From Phytopseudomonas straminea (GTDB lineage Bacteria; Pseudomonadota; Gammaproteobacteria; Pseudomonadales; Pseudomonadaceae), in contig NZ_FOMO01000003.1 in assembly GCF_900112645.1 (NCBI RefSeq), positions 523,877 through 587,876 on the forward strand: a stretch of 64,000 nucleotides of DNA. Direction: 5' to 3'. This document shows, piece by piece, positions 19,364 to 27,921 of the stretch (its first letter is position 1; every line of letters begins with the position of its first letter). The position numbers and the translations under genes are program-made. The notes under the pieces are model-generated. The model searched no databases. It was not told where the DNA came from and worked only from the letters and a program-made list of their open reading frames with translations.

Positions 19364-20920
19364 CTAGCGGTTCTTCGAGAGTCGCAGGCTACGCCACAGC
19401 GCGGCAGCCAGCAGTGCGCTGGTGATGGCCCAGCCGATGGCCTGCAGGTTGCCCAGGGTTTCTTCATAGAGCTGCGGCACGATGCCGGCGGCGATCAGCA
19501 CGGCCAGCAGAGCGATTTCCCGGCGCGGGGCCGCTACTGGGCGCAGCAGATAGACCACTGCCGGCAGCAGCAGCGCGGCGCTGGGGAAGCTGCGGTAGCG
19601 CGCATCGGTGACCATTGCCAGCATCATCACCGCACCGGCGAAGCCGGCTGCCGCCAGCCACCAGCCTGCACGCCGCTCCAGCCAGCCGAAAGCCTTTGCT
19701 CGCCAGCCTTGCGCGGTGGATAGCGCCAGTGTGGCATGGGCCAGCACCAGCAGATTGAGGGCGAGCAGGGCGGCGGCCCACAGCCATTCGCCGATATAGC
19801 GGCTGGTCACCCAGGCCAACTCCGCCCATAGGCCCATACAGGCCGCGCCCAGTGCCGCCATCAGCGGCAGAAGCACAGCGTTGCGCGTCGAACTCGGGCG
19901 ACCACCGATCAGCAGGCCGACGGCCAGAACGCCTGCGCTGATGGCCAGCCACAGCGGCCAGTGCGGTAGGTTGGATACCGGGCCGGCGAGAACCGACTTG
20001 TCTTGGCGATCCGCGTCGTACAAGCCCCAGAAACCACCCACCGCGCCTTCGCTGACGCGCTTCCAGGGTTGGTCGAAGGCTTCGATCAGGTTGTAGCGCC
20101 AGCCGTGCTGCTCGGCCAGGGCGACGAAACCGCGAATGAAGGTGGCTTGGTTGACGCGACTCGGCACGGCGGTTTCCCGCTGGCGGCCTTCGCTGGGCCA
20201 GCCGGTCTCGCCGATCATGATGTCCTTGGGCGCGAACTTTTTGCCGAACAGCTCGCGCACTTCGGTCACTTCGTGCAAGGCCGCGTCGATGCCGGCCGGG
20301 TTGTCTTCCCAGTACGGCAGCAGGTGAATGGTGATGAAGTCCACTGCCGGCGCGACTTCCGGGTGCTTGAGCCAGAACTCCCAGACATCGGCGTAGGTGA
20401 CCGGCTGAGTGATTTCAGCCTTGACCTTGTTGATCAGCTCGACCAGCTGCCCGCCGGTGACTTCCTTGCGCAGCAGGGCTTCGTTGCCGACGATGACCGC
20501 CTCGACCACATCCGGGTTTTCCTTGGCCAGCTTGATCAGGCCCTGGATCTCGACGTCCGTGTCATGCGGGTTGCGGCTGACCCAGGCGCCGGTGATCAAC
20601 TTCAGGCCATGCTTGCGGGCCAGCTCCGGCAGCTTTTCCAGGCCGGTGACCGAATAGGTACGAATGCACTGGAAACGCTGGGCCAGCAGCGCCAGGTCGG
20701 TGTCCATCTGCTCGGGGTTGATCTGCAGGGGCAGATCGAACGGCGACTGATCCTTGCCGAACGGCGTGTAAGACGCACATTGCAGTTTGTGGGTCGGCGT
20801 GGCGGCGTCGGCCAGCACCACGGGCTTGCCGATGGTTTGCCAGAGGCTGCCCAGCGCAAGAAGCCCGACGATGCAGGCACAGAGGTACGGGAGCAGGGGA
20901 AAGCGGGCGTTGGCGGGCAT
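19364..20920 (-). CDS. GH17 beta-1,3-glucan glucosyltransferase, membrane bound
   Basis: The protein of about 518 residues has an N-terminal membrane anchor, a glycoside hydrolase family 17 domain (about residues 45-320) and a C-terminal set of seven or so transmembrane helices. The catalytic glutamates are visible in IVGNEAL (acid/base) and GETGWPS (nucleophile). Enzymes with this layout in Pseudomonas and Azotobacter are reported to be beta-1,3-glucan transglycosylases that elongate or branch glucans, probably periplasmic glucans. The ATG at 20920 (MPANARFPLLPYLC) is preferred; in-frame starts at 20953 and 21046 only add non-hydrophobic residues. It is transcribed alone. Confidence 0.85.
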   Translation of the reverse strand: MPANARFPLLPYLCACIVGLLALGSLWQTIGKPVVLADAATPTHKLQCASYTPFGKDQSPFDLPLQINPEQMDTDLALLAQRFQCIRTYSVTGLEKLPELARKHGLKLITGAWVSRNPHDTDVEIQGLIKLAKENPDVVEAVIVGNEALLRKEVTGGQLVELINKVKAEITQPVTYADVWEFWLKHPEVAPAVDFITIHLLPYWEDNPAGIDAALHEVTEVRELFGKKFAPKDIMIGETGWPSEGRQRETAVPSRVNQATFIRGFVALAEQHGWRYNLIEAFDQPWKRVSEGAVGGFWGLYDADRQDKSVLAGPVSNLPHWPLWLAISAGVLAVGLLIGGRPSSTRNAVLLPLMAALGAACMGLWAELAWVTSRYIGEWLWAAALLALNLLVLAHATLALSTAQGWRAKAFGWLERRAGWWLAAAGFAGAVMMLAMVTDARYRSFPSAALLLPAVVYLLRPVAAPRREIALLAVLIAAGIVPQLYEETLGNLQAIGWAITSALLAAALWRSLRLSKNR

Positions 20921-21011
20921 GGTCGAACACGCATGGTAAATGGAGACGCGCATCTTAGCGGCGAGAGGGGGGTTTAGATAGCCGCGGAAAGAGTGGTTAC
21001 AAAGCCATTCG

Positions 21012-21039
21012 TTGACACCCGATTCGGGCGGACTAGTTT
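21012..21039 (+). promoter_or_regulatory. Candidate sigma-70 promoter for the ComEA-like gene
   Basis: A perfect -35 TTGACA (21012-21017), a 16-base spacer and a weak -10 TAGTTT (21034-21039) lie about 68 bases ahead of the ComEA-like start. No other good promoter is seen in this gap. Confidence 0.45.
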
Positions 21040-21106
21040 TGATCATGCGGCGTATGGAGTACCCGCGTCGCTCAACTCGAGTCGAACACGAAAAGGACGT
21101 CTAATC

Positions 21107-21433
21107 ATGCTGAAAACTACCCTGCAAGCCTTGCTGTTTTCCCTGGCCGCCAGCGCCACGTTGCTGGCCGGCGCCAACGAGTCGACCAAGGCGCCGGCTA
21201 CCGAACCGGTGGCCCAGCAAGTGGCCGAGCTCAATCCCGTCAACCTCAATACCGCCGACGCCGAAACCCTGCAGCGCGAGCTTAGCGGCGTGGGCGCGGT
21301 GAAAGCGCAGGCTATCGTCGCCTATCGCGATACCCACGGCGAATTCGCCTCGGTGGACGAGCTGCTCGAAGTCAAAGGCATCGGTGAAGCCTTGCTCGAA
21401 CGCAACCGCGCCAAACTGACCGTCAGCCAGTAA
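21107..21433 (+). CDS. ComEA family helix-hairpin-helix protein
   Basis: The 108-residue protein has a signal peptide (to about residue 22), a Thr/Pro/Ala linker and a double helix-hairpin-helix DNA-binding domain starting at [19 protein letters not shown], with the second hairpin at [13 protein letters not shown]. Such single-domain ComEA proteins bind double-stranded DNA in the periplasm during natural uptake. Many genomes carry them without evident competence, so the role here is open. The ATG at 21107 is chosen because the signal sequence follows at once. It is monocistronic, ended by a strong terminator. Confidence 0.88.
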   Translation: MLKTTLQALLFSLAASATLLAGANESTKAPATEPVAQQVAELNPVNLNTADAETLQRELSGVGAVKAQAIVAYRDTHGEFASVDELLEVKGIGEALLERNRAKLTVSQ

Positions 21434-21446
21434 TCCCTCCATCCTT

Positions 21447-21480
21447 GCCGCGCCTTTTGCTGGAAAGGCGCGGCTTTTTT
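21447..21480 (+). terminator. Intrinsic terminator after the ComEA-like gene
   Basis: GCCGCGCCTTT (21447-21457) pairs perfectly with AAAGGCGCGGC (21464-21474) and is followed by six T. It insulates the flagellar cluster from the upstream gene. Confidence 0.92.
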
Positions 21481-21575
21481 ATGGGGGCGCTTTTCCTGGC
21501 GTCGCTTCGCCAGAGCTGGCCTGCTTTCTGCTTCAAGCCCTTGGCAAGCAACGTGTTTATGGCGCTTCCAGTAGT

Positions 21576-21591
21576 TGGCACCTTTGTTGCA
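21576..21591 (+). promoter_or_regulatory. Sigma-54 promoter for fliEFGHIJ
   Basis: TTGGCACCTTTGTTGCA has GG at 21577-21578 and GC at 21589-21590, exactly ten bases apart, close to the consensus TGGCACG-N4-TTGCA. It lies about 60 bases ahead of fliE. In Pseudomonas this operon needs RpoN with FleQ. Confidence 0.88.
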
Positions 21592-21650
21592 ATCACCCTC
21601 AGCAAAGCACTCGCGGCGTCAAAAAACCGCGGTCAGGTGGAGGAAAGGTC

Positions 21651-21980
21651 ATGAGTCAGGGTGTCGCGTTCAATCGTCTAATGCTGGAAATGCGCTCGAT
21701 GCAGGCCGAGGCCATGGCGCGCAAACCGGCTGTGCCCCAGGCTCAAGAAGTTGGCGCGCCGAGTTTCTCGGACATGCTCGGTCAGGCGGTGAGCAAGGTC
21801 AGCGAAACCCAGAATGCCGCCAGCCAACTGGCTACCGCTTTCGAGATGGGCCAAAGCGGCGTCGACCTGACCGACGTGATGATCGCCTCGCAAAAATCCA
21901 GTGTCTCGTTTCAGGCCATGACCCAAGTGCGCAACAAGCTGGTCCAGGCCTACCAAGACATCATGCAGATGCCGGTTTAA
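21651..21980 (+). CDS. fliE: Flagellar hook-basal body protein FliE
   Basis: The 109-residue rod-MS ring adaptor joins the rod to the FliF ring and is itself exported by the flagellar type III system. The conserved C-terminal half ([31 protein letters not shown]...) is the family signature, and FSDMLGQAV near residue 40 is typical. The ATG follows a strong GGAGGAAAGG site. It heads fliEFGHIJ behind the sigma-54 promoter and is followed by fliF after 16 bases. Confidence 0.95.
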   Translation: MSQGVAFNRLMLEMRSMQAEAMARKPAVPQAQEVGAPSFSDMLGQAVSKVSETQNAASQLATAFEMGQSGVDLTDVMIASQKSSVSFQAMTQVRNKLVQAYQDIMQMPV

Positions 21981-21996
21981 GGGGTAGATTTCCATC

Positions 21997-23799
21997 ATGG
22001 CCGACACGCTCGCTGCAAACGTACCCGCCACTGCCGCTGACAACGCGCCGAAGAAGCCGCTGTTCGGGCTGACCTTTCTGGAAAACCTCTCCGACATGCC
22101 GCTGTTGCGCCAAGCCGGCCTGCTGATCGGCCTGGCCGCCAGCGTAGCGATTGGTTTCGCCGTGGTGCTGTGGTCGCAACAGCCCGAGTACAAGCCGCTA
22201 TATGGCAGCCTCGAGGGCATGGATGCGCGCAGCGTGATGGAAACCCTGACCGCCGCCAATATCGATTACACCGTTGAACCGAACTCCGGCGCGCTACTGG
22301 TCAAGTCCTCGGATCTGGCCCAGGCGCGCATTCGCCTGGCGTCTGCCGGCGTAGCGCCGACCGATACCAGCATCGGTTTCGAGATCCTCGACAAGGAGCA
22401 GGGCCTGGGCACCAGCCAGTTCATGGAAGCCACCCGCTATCGCCGTGGCCTGGAGGGCGAGCTGGCGCGCACCGTGTCGAGCCTGAACAACGTCAAGGCC
22501 GCCCGCGTGCACCTGGCGATTCCGAAGAGTTCGGTGTTCGTGCGTGACGAGCGCAAGCCCAGCGCCTCGGTACTGGTCGAACTGTACGCCGGGCGCAGCC
22601 TGGAACCGAGCCAGGTGATGGCCATCGTCAATCTGGTCGCCAGCAGCGTACCGGAAATGGACAAGGCCCAAGTTACCGTGGTCGACCAGAAGGGCAATCT
22701 GCTGTCCGATCAGCAGGAAATGTCCGAGCTGAGCATGGCCGGCAAGCAGTTCGATTACAGCCGCCGCATGGAAAGCCTGTTCACCCAGCGCGTGCACAAC
22801 ATTCTGCAACCGGTGCTGGGCGTCGGCCGCTACAAGGCTGAAGTCTCCGCCGACGTGGATTTCAGCGCCGTCGAGTCGACTTCGGAAACCTTCAATCCGG
22901 ACCAGCCGGCCCTGCGCAGCGAGCAGCAGGTCAATGAACAGCGCAGCAGCGGCAGCGGCCCGCAGGGCGTACCCGGTGCCCTGAGCAATCAGCCGCCTGG
23001 CCCGGCTACCGCCCCGCAGCAAACTGGCGGCGCCGCGGCGCCTGGCGGCCCGATCGCCCCCGGTCAGCCACTGGTCGATGCCAATGGTCAGCAGATCATG
23101 GACCCGGCTACCGGCCAGCCGATGCTGGCGCCGTATCCGGCCGACAAGCGTGACCAGTCGACCCGCAACTTCGAGCTCGATCGTTCGGTCAGCTACACCA
23201 AGCAGCAGCAGGGTCGCCTGCGCCGGCTTTCTGTCGCCGTGGTGGTCGATGACCAGATGCGTGTCGACCCGGCCACCGGCGCAACCACGCGCGTACCGTG
23301 GACCACCGACGATCTGGCGCGCTTCACCCGCCTGGTTCAGGACTCGGTCGGCTTCGATGCCAGCCGTGGCGACAGCGTCAGCGTGATCAACACGCCGTTC
23401 AGCAGCGAAACCGCGGAAGTGATCGATGTACCGTGGTACCAGAGCGATCTGTTCCTGATGGCCATGGGCGGTCTCAAGTCGCTGTTCCCTGCGCTGTTGA
23501 TCTTCCTCCTGGTGTGGTTCGTGCTACGCCCGGTACTCAACAACATCACCGGTGGTGGCAAAGGCAAGGATCTGGCTCTGGCGGGTGGCGGCCGCGACGG
23601 CGACGTCGACCTCGGCGAAATGGGCGGTCTCGACGGCCTGTCCTCTGATCGGGTAAGCCTCGGCGGGCCGCAAAGCATTATGTTGCCGAGCCCGAGCGAG
23701 GGGTATGATGCACAACTGAACGCGATCAAAAGTCTGGTCGCCGAAGATCCGGGCCGTGTCGCCCAGGTAGTCAAAGATTGGATCAATGCCGATGAGTGA
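21997..23799 (+). CDS. fliF: Flagellar MS-ring protein FliF
   Basis: The 600-residue inner-membrane ring protein has a first transmembrane helix (about 40-62), the ring-building motifs with the family segment EPNSGALLVKSSDLAQARI, a Pro/Gly/Gln-rich low-complexity loop (about 310-370), and a second transmembrane helix (about 485-507). The cytoplasmic C-terminal tail ends VAQVVKDWINADE and binds FliG. The usual length in Pseudomonas is close to 600. Its stop overlaps the fliG start region by a few bases, so the partner proteins are made together. Confidence 0.97.
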   Translation: MADTLAANVPATAADNAPKKPLFGLTFLENLSDMPLLRQAGLLIGLAASVAIGFAVVLWSQQPEYKPLYGSLEGMDARSVMETLTAANIDYTVEPNSGALLVKSSDLAQARIRLASAGVAPTDTSIGFEILDKEQGLGTSQFMEATRYRRGLEGELARTVSSLNNVKAARVHLAIPKSSVFVRDERKPSASVLVELYAGRSLEPSQVMAIVNLVASSVPEMDKAQVTVVDQKGNLLSDQQEMSELSMAGKQFDYSRRMESLFTQRVHNILQPVLGVGRYKAEVSADVDFSAVESTSETFNPDQPALRSEQQVNEQRSSGSGPQGVPGALSNQPPGPATAPQQTGGAAAPGGPIAPGQPLVDANGQQIMDPATGQPMLAPYPADKRDQSTRNFELDRSVSYTKQQQGRLRRLSVAVVVDDQMRVDPATGATTRVPWTTDDLARFTRLVQDSVGFDASRGDSVSVINTPFSSETAEVIDVPWYQSDLFLMAMGGLKSLFPALLIFLLVWFVLRPVLNNITGGGKGKDLALAGGGRDGDVDLGEMGGLDGLSSDRVSLGGPQSIMLPSPSEGYDAQLNAIKSLVAEDPGRVAQVVKDWINADE

Positions 23800-24808
23800 G
23801 AACCGCACTGCCGCCAAGATGAGCAAGGTCGAGAAGGCCGCGATTCTTCTGCTCTCGCTGGGTGAGACCGACGCCGCCCAGGTGCTTCGTCATCTGGGCC
23901 CCAAGGAGGTTCAGCGCGTGGGTGTGGCCATGGCTGCCATGCGCAATATTCACCGCGAGCAGGTCGAGCAGGTGATGGGTGAGTTCGTCGACACCGTGGG
24001 CGACCAGACCAGCCTGGGTGTGGGCGCCGACGGCTACATTCGCAAGATGCTCACCCAGGCGCTGGGCGAGGACAAGGCCGGCAACCTGATCGACCGCATT
24101 CTGCTCGGTGGCAGCACCAGCGGTCTGGACAGCCTGAAGTGGATGGAGCCGCGAGCGGTCGCCGACGTGATCCGCTACGAGCACCCGCAGATTCAAGCCA
24201 TCGTGGTCGCCTACCTGGACCCCGATCAGGCCGGCGAAGTACTCAGCCATTTCGATCACAAGGTGCGCTTGGACATCGTGCTGCGCGTGTCGTCCCTGAA
24301 TACCGTACAGCCCGCGGCGCTCAAGGAACTCAACCTGATTCTGGAGAAGCAGTTCTCCGGCAGCTCCAACACTACCCGTGCCACCATGGGCGGTGTGAAG
24401 CGCGCCGCGGATATCATGAACTACCTCGACAGCTCGGTCGAAGGGCCGCTGATGGATTCGATCCGCGAGATCGACGAGGACCTGTCGTCGCAGATCGAGG
24501 ACCTGATGTTCGTCTTCGACAACCTGGCCGACGTCGACGACCGCGGCATCCAGGCGCTGCTGCGCGAGGTTTCCTCCGATGTGCTGGTGCTGGCCCTCAA
24601 GGGCGCGGACGAGGCGATCAAGGAAAAGGTCTTCAAGAATATGTCCAAGCGCGCCGCCGAGCTGCTGCGAGATGACCTGGAGGCTAAAGGGCCGGTGCGG
24701 GTCAGCGACGTGGAAGGGGCGCAGAAGGAAATTCTCACCATCGCCCGACGCATGGCCGAGGCCGGCGAGATCGTGCTGGGCGGCAAGGGCGGCGAGGAGA
24801 TGGTGTAA
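23792..24808 (+). CDS. fliG: Flagellar motor switch protein FliG
   Basis: This 338-residue rotor protein transmits torque. The N-terminal domain (SKVEKAAILLLSLGE) binds FliF, the middle domain contains the EHPQ motif (about residues 129-132), and the C-terminal domain carries the charged torque helix (VFKNMSKRAAELLRDDLEAKGPVRVSDV, residue run shortened here to its core). Two ATGs are possible, at 23786 and 23792. The second gives the usual N-terminus MSENRTAAKMS and the standard 338 residues. It overlaps the fliF stop. Confidence 0.96.
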   Translation: MSENRTAAKMSKVEKAAILLLSLGETDAAQVLRHLGPKEVQRVGVAMAAMRNIHREQVEQVMGEFVDTVGDQTSLGVGADGYIRKMLTQALGEDKAGNLIDRILLGGSTSGLDSLKWMEPRAVADVIRYEHPQIQAIVVAYLDPDQAGEVLSHFDHKVRLDIVLRVSSLNTVQPAALKELNLILEKQFSGSSNTTRATMGGVKRAADIMNYLDSSVEGPLMDSIREIDEDLSSQIEDLMFVFDNLADVDDRGIQALLREVSSDVLVLALKGADEAIKEKVFKNMSKRAAELLRDDLEAKGPVRVSDVEGAQKEILTIARRMAEAGEIVLGGKGGEEMV

Positions 24809-24811
24809 CCC

Positions 24812-25597
24812 ATGGCCGGCAAGGAACCTGTCAGCGAACTGATTCGCGCCAAGGATGTGCGCAGCGTCGATCGCTGGTCGTTGCCTAGCTTCGACGAAAA
24901 CGATGAGTCTCAAGAGCAGGCGCCGGACCCTGAGCCGTTGGCTGCCGAGGCGCCACCTCCGCCTCAGGAAAGCGAGGAGGTGGCCCTCGAGGATGTCAAA
25001 CCCTTGACGCTCGACGAGCTCGAGGCCATCCGCCAGGACGCCTACAACGAGGGCTTCGCCACGGGCGAGAAGGATGGCTTTCGCGCCGGCCAACTCAAAG
25101 CCAAGCAGGAAGCTGATACCACTCTGGCCGGGCGCGTGCAGGCGCTCGAGCAGGTCATGCTGCATCTGTTCGAGCCAATCGCCGAGCAGGACAAGCAGTT
25201 GGAGCTCGCCTTGGTCACGTTGATCGGCCAGATCACCCGCGAAGTCATCCAGCGTGAACTGAGCCGCGACTCCAGCCAGATTCGCCAAGTGTTGCGCGAG
25301 GCGCTCAAGCTGTTGCCAATGGGCGCGGAAAATATCCGCATTCACCTTAATCCCCAGGATTTCGAGCTGGTCAAGGCACTGCGCGATCGTCACGAGGAAA
25401 GCTGGCGGATTCTCGAGGATGACTCGCTGCTGCCGGGCGGCTGCCGGGTGGAAAGCGAGCACAGCCGTATCGACGCCAGCGTGGAAACCCGGCTGAATCA
25501 GGCAATCAAGCAGCTGTTCGAGCAGCAACGCGAGCATGCCACCACGCCACGCACTCCCGACATGGTCATCGATCTGGACGCCAGCGATGCGCCTTGA
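24812..25597 (+). CDS. fliH: Flagellar export ATPase regulator FliH
   Basis: The 261-residue protein binds and restrains the FliI ATPase at the export gate. It shows an acidic, Pro-rich N-terminal part (about 30-70), a GxxxG-like helix around [19 protein letters not shown], and a C-terminal peripheral-stalk domain ([18 protein letters not shown]...) shared with ATP-synthase stalk proteins. The start lies 3 bases after fliG and its end overlaps fliI by 11 bases. Confidence 0.93.
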   Translation: MAGKEPVSELIRAKDVRSVDRWSLPSFDENDESQEQAPDPEPLAAEAPPPPQESEEVALEDVKPLTLDELEAIRQDAYNEGFATGEKDGFRAGQLKAKQEADTTLAGRVQALEQVMLHLFEPIAEQDKQLELALVTLIGQITREVIQRELSRDSSQIRQVLREALKLLPMGAENIRIHLNPQDFELVKALRDRHEESWRILEDDSLLPGGCRVESEHSRIDASVETRLNQAIKQLFEQQREHATTPRTPDMVIDLDASDAP

Positions 25598-26945
25598 GCG
25601 CCTGAGCTTCGCCCGCCGCATGGAAGGTTACGGCGAGGCCGTCAAACTGCCGACCCAGCCTATCGTCGAAGGGCGCCTGCTGCGCATGGTCGGCCTCACC
25701 CTGGAAGCCGAAGGCCTGCGCGCCGCGCTGGGTAGCCGCTGCCTGGTGATCAACGACGACAGCTATCACCCGGTGCAGGTCGAGGCCGAGGTGATGGGCT
25801 TTTCCTCCGGCAAGATCTACCTGATGCCGGTCGGCAGCCTGGCCGGTATCGCGCCGGGCGCCCGTGTGGTGCCGCTGCCGGATACCGGCCGCCTGCCCAT
25901 GGGCATGTCGATGCTTGGTCGGGTGCTCGATGGCGCCGGGCGCGCCCTGGATGGCAAGGGCGGCATGAAGGCCGAGGATTGGGTGCCGATGGACGGGCCG
26001 ACCATCAACCCGCTCAAGCGCCACCCGATCAGCGAGCCACTGGACGTCGGCATTCGCAGCATCAACGGCCTGCTCACCGTCGGCCGTGGCCAGCGTCTGG
26101 GCCTTTTCGCCGGTACCGGGGTGGGTAAGTCGGTGTTGCTGGGCATGATGACCCGCTTCACTGAAGCCGAGATCATCGTGGTCGGCCTGATCGGTGAGCG
26201 GGGTCGCGAGGTGAAGGAATTCATCGACGAGATTCTTGGCGAGGAGGGCATCAAGCGCTCCGTGGTCGTCGCCTCGCCAGCCGACGATGCGCCGCTGATG
26301 CGCTTGCGTGCCGCCATGTACTGTACGCGCATCGCCGAATACTTCCGCGACAAGGGCAAGAACGTTTTGCTGCTGATGGATTCGCTGACCCGTTTCGCCC
26401 AGGCCCAGCGGGAAATCGCCTTGGCCATCGGCGAACCACCCGCTACCAAAGGCTATCCACCTTCGGTGTTCGCCAAGCTGCCGCGTCTGGTCGAGCGCGC
26501 CGGTAATGCAGAGGCTGGCGGCGGCTCGATCACGGCGTTCTACACCGTGCTCTCCGAGGGCGATGACCAGCAGGATCCCATCGCCGACGCCGCGCGCGGG
26601 GTGCTCGACGGTCACTTCGTCCTGTCCCGGCGCCTTGCCGAAGAAGGCCATTATCCGGCCATCGATATCGAAGCCTCGATCAGCCGGGTGATGCCCCAGG
26701 TGGTCAGCCCCGAGCATATGCGCAACGCCCAGCGCTTCAAGCAGCTGTGGTCGCGCTATCAGCAGAGCCGCGACCTTATCAGCGTTGGTGCCTACGTCCC
26801 GGGCGGCGATGCCGACACCGACCTGGCCATTGCCCGTCAACCAGTGATGGTGCGCTACCTGCGTCAGGCCCTTGGCGAGAGCGAGAGCCTGGATAGCAGT
26901 CGCGAGTTGCTGGCGGCAGTGCTCAACCCCACAGCGGCGTCTTAA
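25587..26945 (+). CDS. fliI: Flagellum-specific ATPase FliI
   Basis: This 452-residue type III export ATPase is related to the F1 beta subunit. Walker A is [12 protein letters not shown] (around residue 170) and Walker [13 protein letters not shown] (around 260), with the GERGREV and [14 protein letters not shown] segments typical of the family. An open frame reaches back to 25536, but ATG 25587 gives the standard N-terminus [12 protein letters not shown] and an 11-base overlap with fliH. Confidence 0.96.
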   Translation: MRLERLSFARRMEGYGEAVKLPTQPIVEGRLLRMVGLTLEAEGLRAALGSRCLVINDDSYHPVQVEAEVMGFSSGKIYLMPVGSLAGIAPGARVVPLPDTGRLPMGMSMLGRVLDGAGRALDGKGGMKAEDWVPMDGPTINPLKRHPISEPLDVGIRSINGLLTVGRGQRLGLFAGTGVGKSVLLGMMTRFTEAEIIVVGLIGERGREVKEFIDEILGEEGIKRSVVVASPADDAPLMRLRAAMYCTRIAEYFRDKGKNVLLLMDSLTRFAQAQREIALAIGEPPATKGYPPSVFAKLPRLVERAGNAEAGGGSITAFYTVLSEGDDQQDPIADAARGVLDGHFVLSRRLAEEGHYPAIDIEASISRVMPQVVSPEHMRNAQRFKQLWSRYQQSRDLISVGAYVPGGDADTDLAIARQPVMVRYLRQALGESESLDSSRELLAAVLNPTAAS

Positions 26946-26948
26946 CCC

Positions 26949-27401
26949 GTGGCCAACAGCCGAGCGGCGCGCCTGGCGCCGGTAGTCGATATGGCCGAGA
27001 AGGCCGAGCGCGAGGCGGCGCTGCAGCTTGGCCGTGCCCAGGGGCTGTTAGGGCAGGCACAGAGCAAATTGGCCGAATTGGATAGATACCTGCAGGGCTA
27101 TCAGCAGCAATGGATGGGCGAGGGCCAGCGCGGGGTCTCTGGCCAGTGGTTGATGAACTACCAGCGCTTCCTGTCACAGCTCGACGTGGCTATTGCCCAG
27201 CAGCAGCAGGCGGTGAATTGGCATCGCAACAACGTGGACAAGGTTCGTGATGTCTGGCAACAGCGCTATGCGCGGCTCGAAGGGCTGCGCAAACTGGTGC
27301 AGCGCTATCTGGACGAGGCGCGTCTGGCCGAGGATAAGCGCGAGCAGAAGCTGCTCGATGAGCTGTCCCAGCGCATACCACGACGTGATTCCCTGGAATG
27401 A
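26949..27401 (+). CDS. fliJ: Flagellar export chaperone FliJ
   Basis: The 150-residue, almost wholly helical coiled-coil protein inserts in the centre of the FliI hexamer like the F1 gamma subunit and helps link ATP hydrolysis to export. Regular Gln- and Leu-rich heptads run from about residue 10 to 140. The start is GTG at 26949, three bases after the fliI stop; no ATG is available before residue 60. It ends the first flagellar operon. Confidence 0.9.
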   Translation: MANSRAARLAPVVDMAEKAEREAALQLGRAQGLLGQAQSKLAELDRYLQGYQQQWMGEGQRGVSGQWLMNYQRFLSQLDVAIAQQQQAVNWHRNNVDKVRDVWQQRYARLEGLRKLVQRYLDEARLAEDKREQKLLDELSQRIPRRDSLE

Positions 27402-27420
27402 TGGTTGCCGCTGACGCAGG

Positions 27421-27447
27421 CTAGTGCTAAATCTTCTATTGCCGATA
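27421..27447 (+). promoter_or_regulatory. Candidate FliA promoter for hsbA-hsbR-hptB
   Basis: GCCGATA (27441-27447) is a perfect FliA -10 element. At 15 bases upstream lies CTAGT, a partial match to the -35 (TCAAG or TAAA). It sits in the 208-base gap between fliJ and hsbA, which is otherwise empty. Confidence 0.42.
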
Positions 27448-27609
27448 TTCAGTACGCCGGAGTGCGGGCTGGGCAGGGCCAGGAAAAACAGGTGAGACAC
27501 CGCATCACCATACGGGTCAACAAGCTATCGGCTGCTCGCCATAGCAGCTTTTGGCCAGGTTGGCTCGCCATAGCGGGCTGCGGGTATCCCGGATATCAAG
27601 GAGTGTTTC

Positions 27610-27915
27610 ATGCCCATCACCTCGCTGCCCTCGGAAGACGGGCAAGAGTTGACCATCACCATTCAAGGTCGCTTCGATTTTGGCGCCCATCAGGAATTTC
27701 GCCGCGCCTACGAGCGTGTCGATATCCGCCCCAAGCGTTACACGGTCGACCTCAAGGGGACCACCTACCTCGACAGCTCGGCGCTCGGCATGCTGCTGCT
27801 GCTGCGTGACCATGCCGGTGGCGACCGTGCGCAGATTCGGCTGCTCAACTGCAATGCCGATGTGCGCAAGATTCTCTCCATTTCCAACTTCGAACAGCTT
27901 TTCCAGATCGACTGA
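27610..27915 (+). CDS. hsbA: STAS-domain anti-sigma factor antagonist HsbA-like
   Basis: The 101-residue STAS protein has the phosphorylation-site motif LDSSALGMLLLL (serine about residue 56). In P. aeruginosa HsbA is switched by HsbR: unphosphorylated it binds the anti-sigma factor FlgM and frees FliA for swimming, while the phosphorylated form promotes biofilm through HsbD. The assignment rests on the STAS motif and on the following HsbR- and HptB-like genes. In P. aeruginosa itself this trio lies near flgM rather than between fliJ and fliK. The ATG at 27610 follows an AAGGAG site. Confidence 0.82.
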   Translation: MPITSLPSEDGQELTITIQGRFDFGAHQEFRRAYERVDIRPKRYTVDLKGTTYLDSSALGMLLLLRDHAGGDRAQIRLLNCNADVRKILSISNFEQLFQID

Positions 27916-27921
27916 GGCGCT

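Noticed and set aside
21445..21654. 69-codon plus-strand frame between the ComEA-like gene and fliE
   Set aside because: It runs over the terminator and the sigma-54 promoter, and has no independent support.
23783..25621. 612-codon minus-strand frame opposite fliG and fliH
   Set aside because: It mirrors the codon pattern of the real genes and has no recognisable domain; fliG and fliH are certain.
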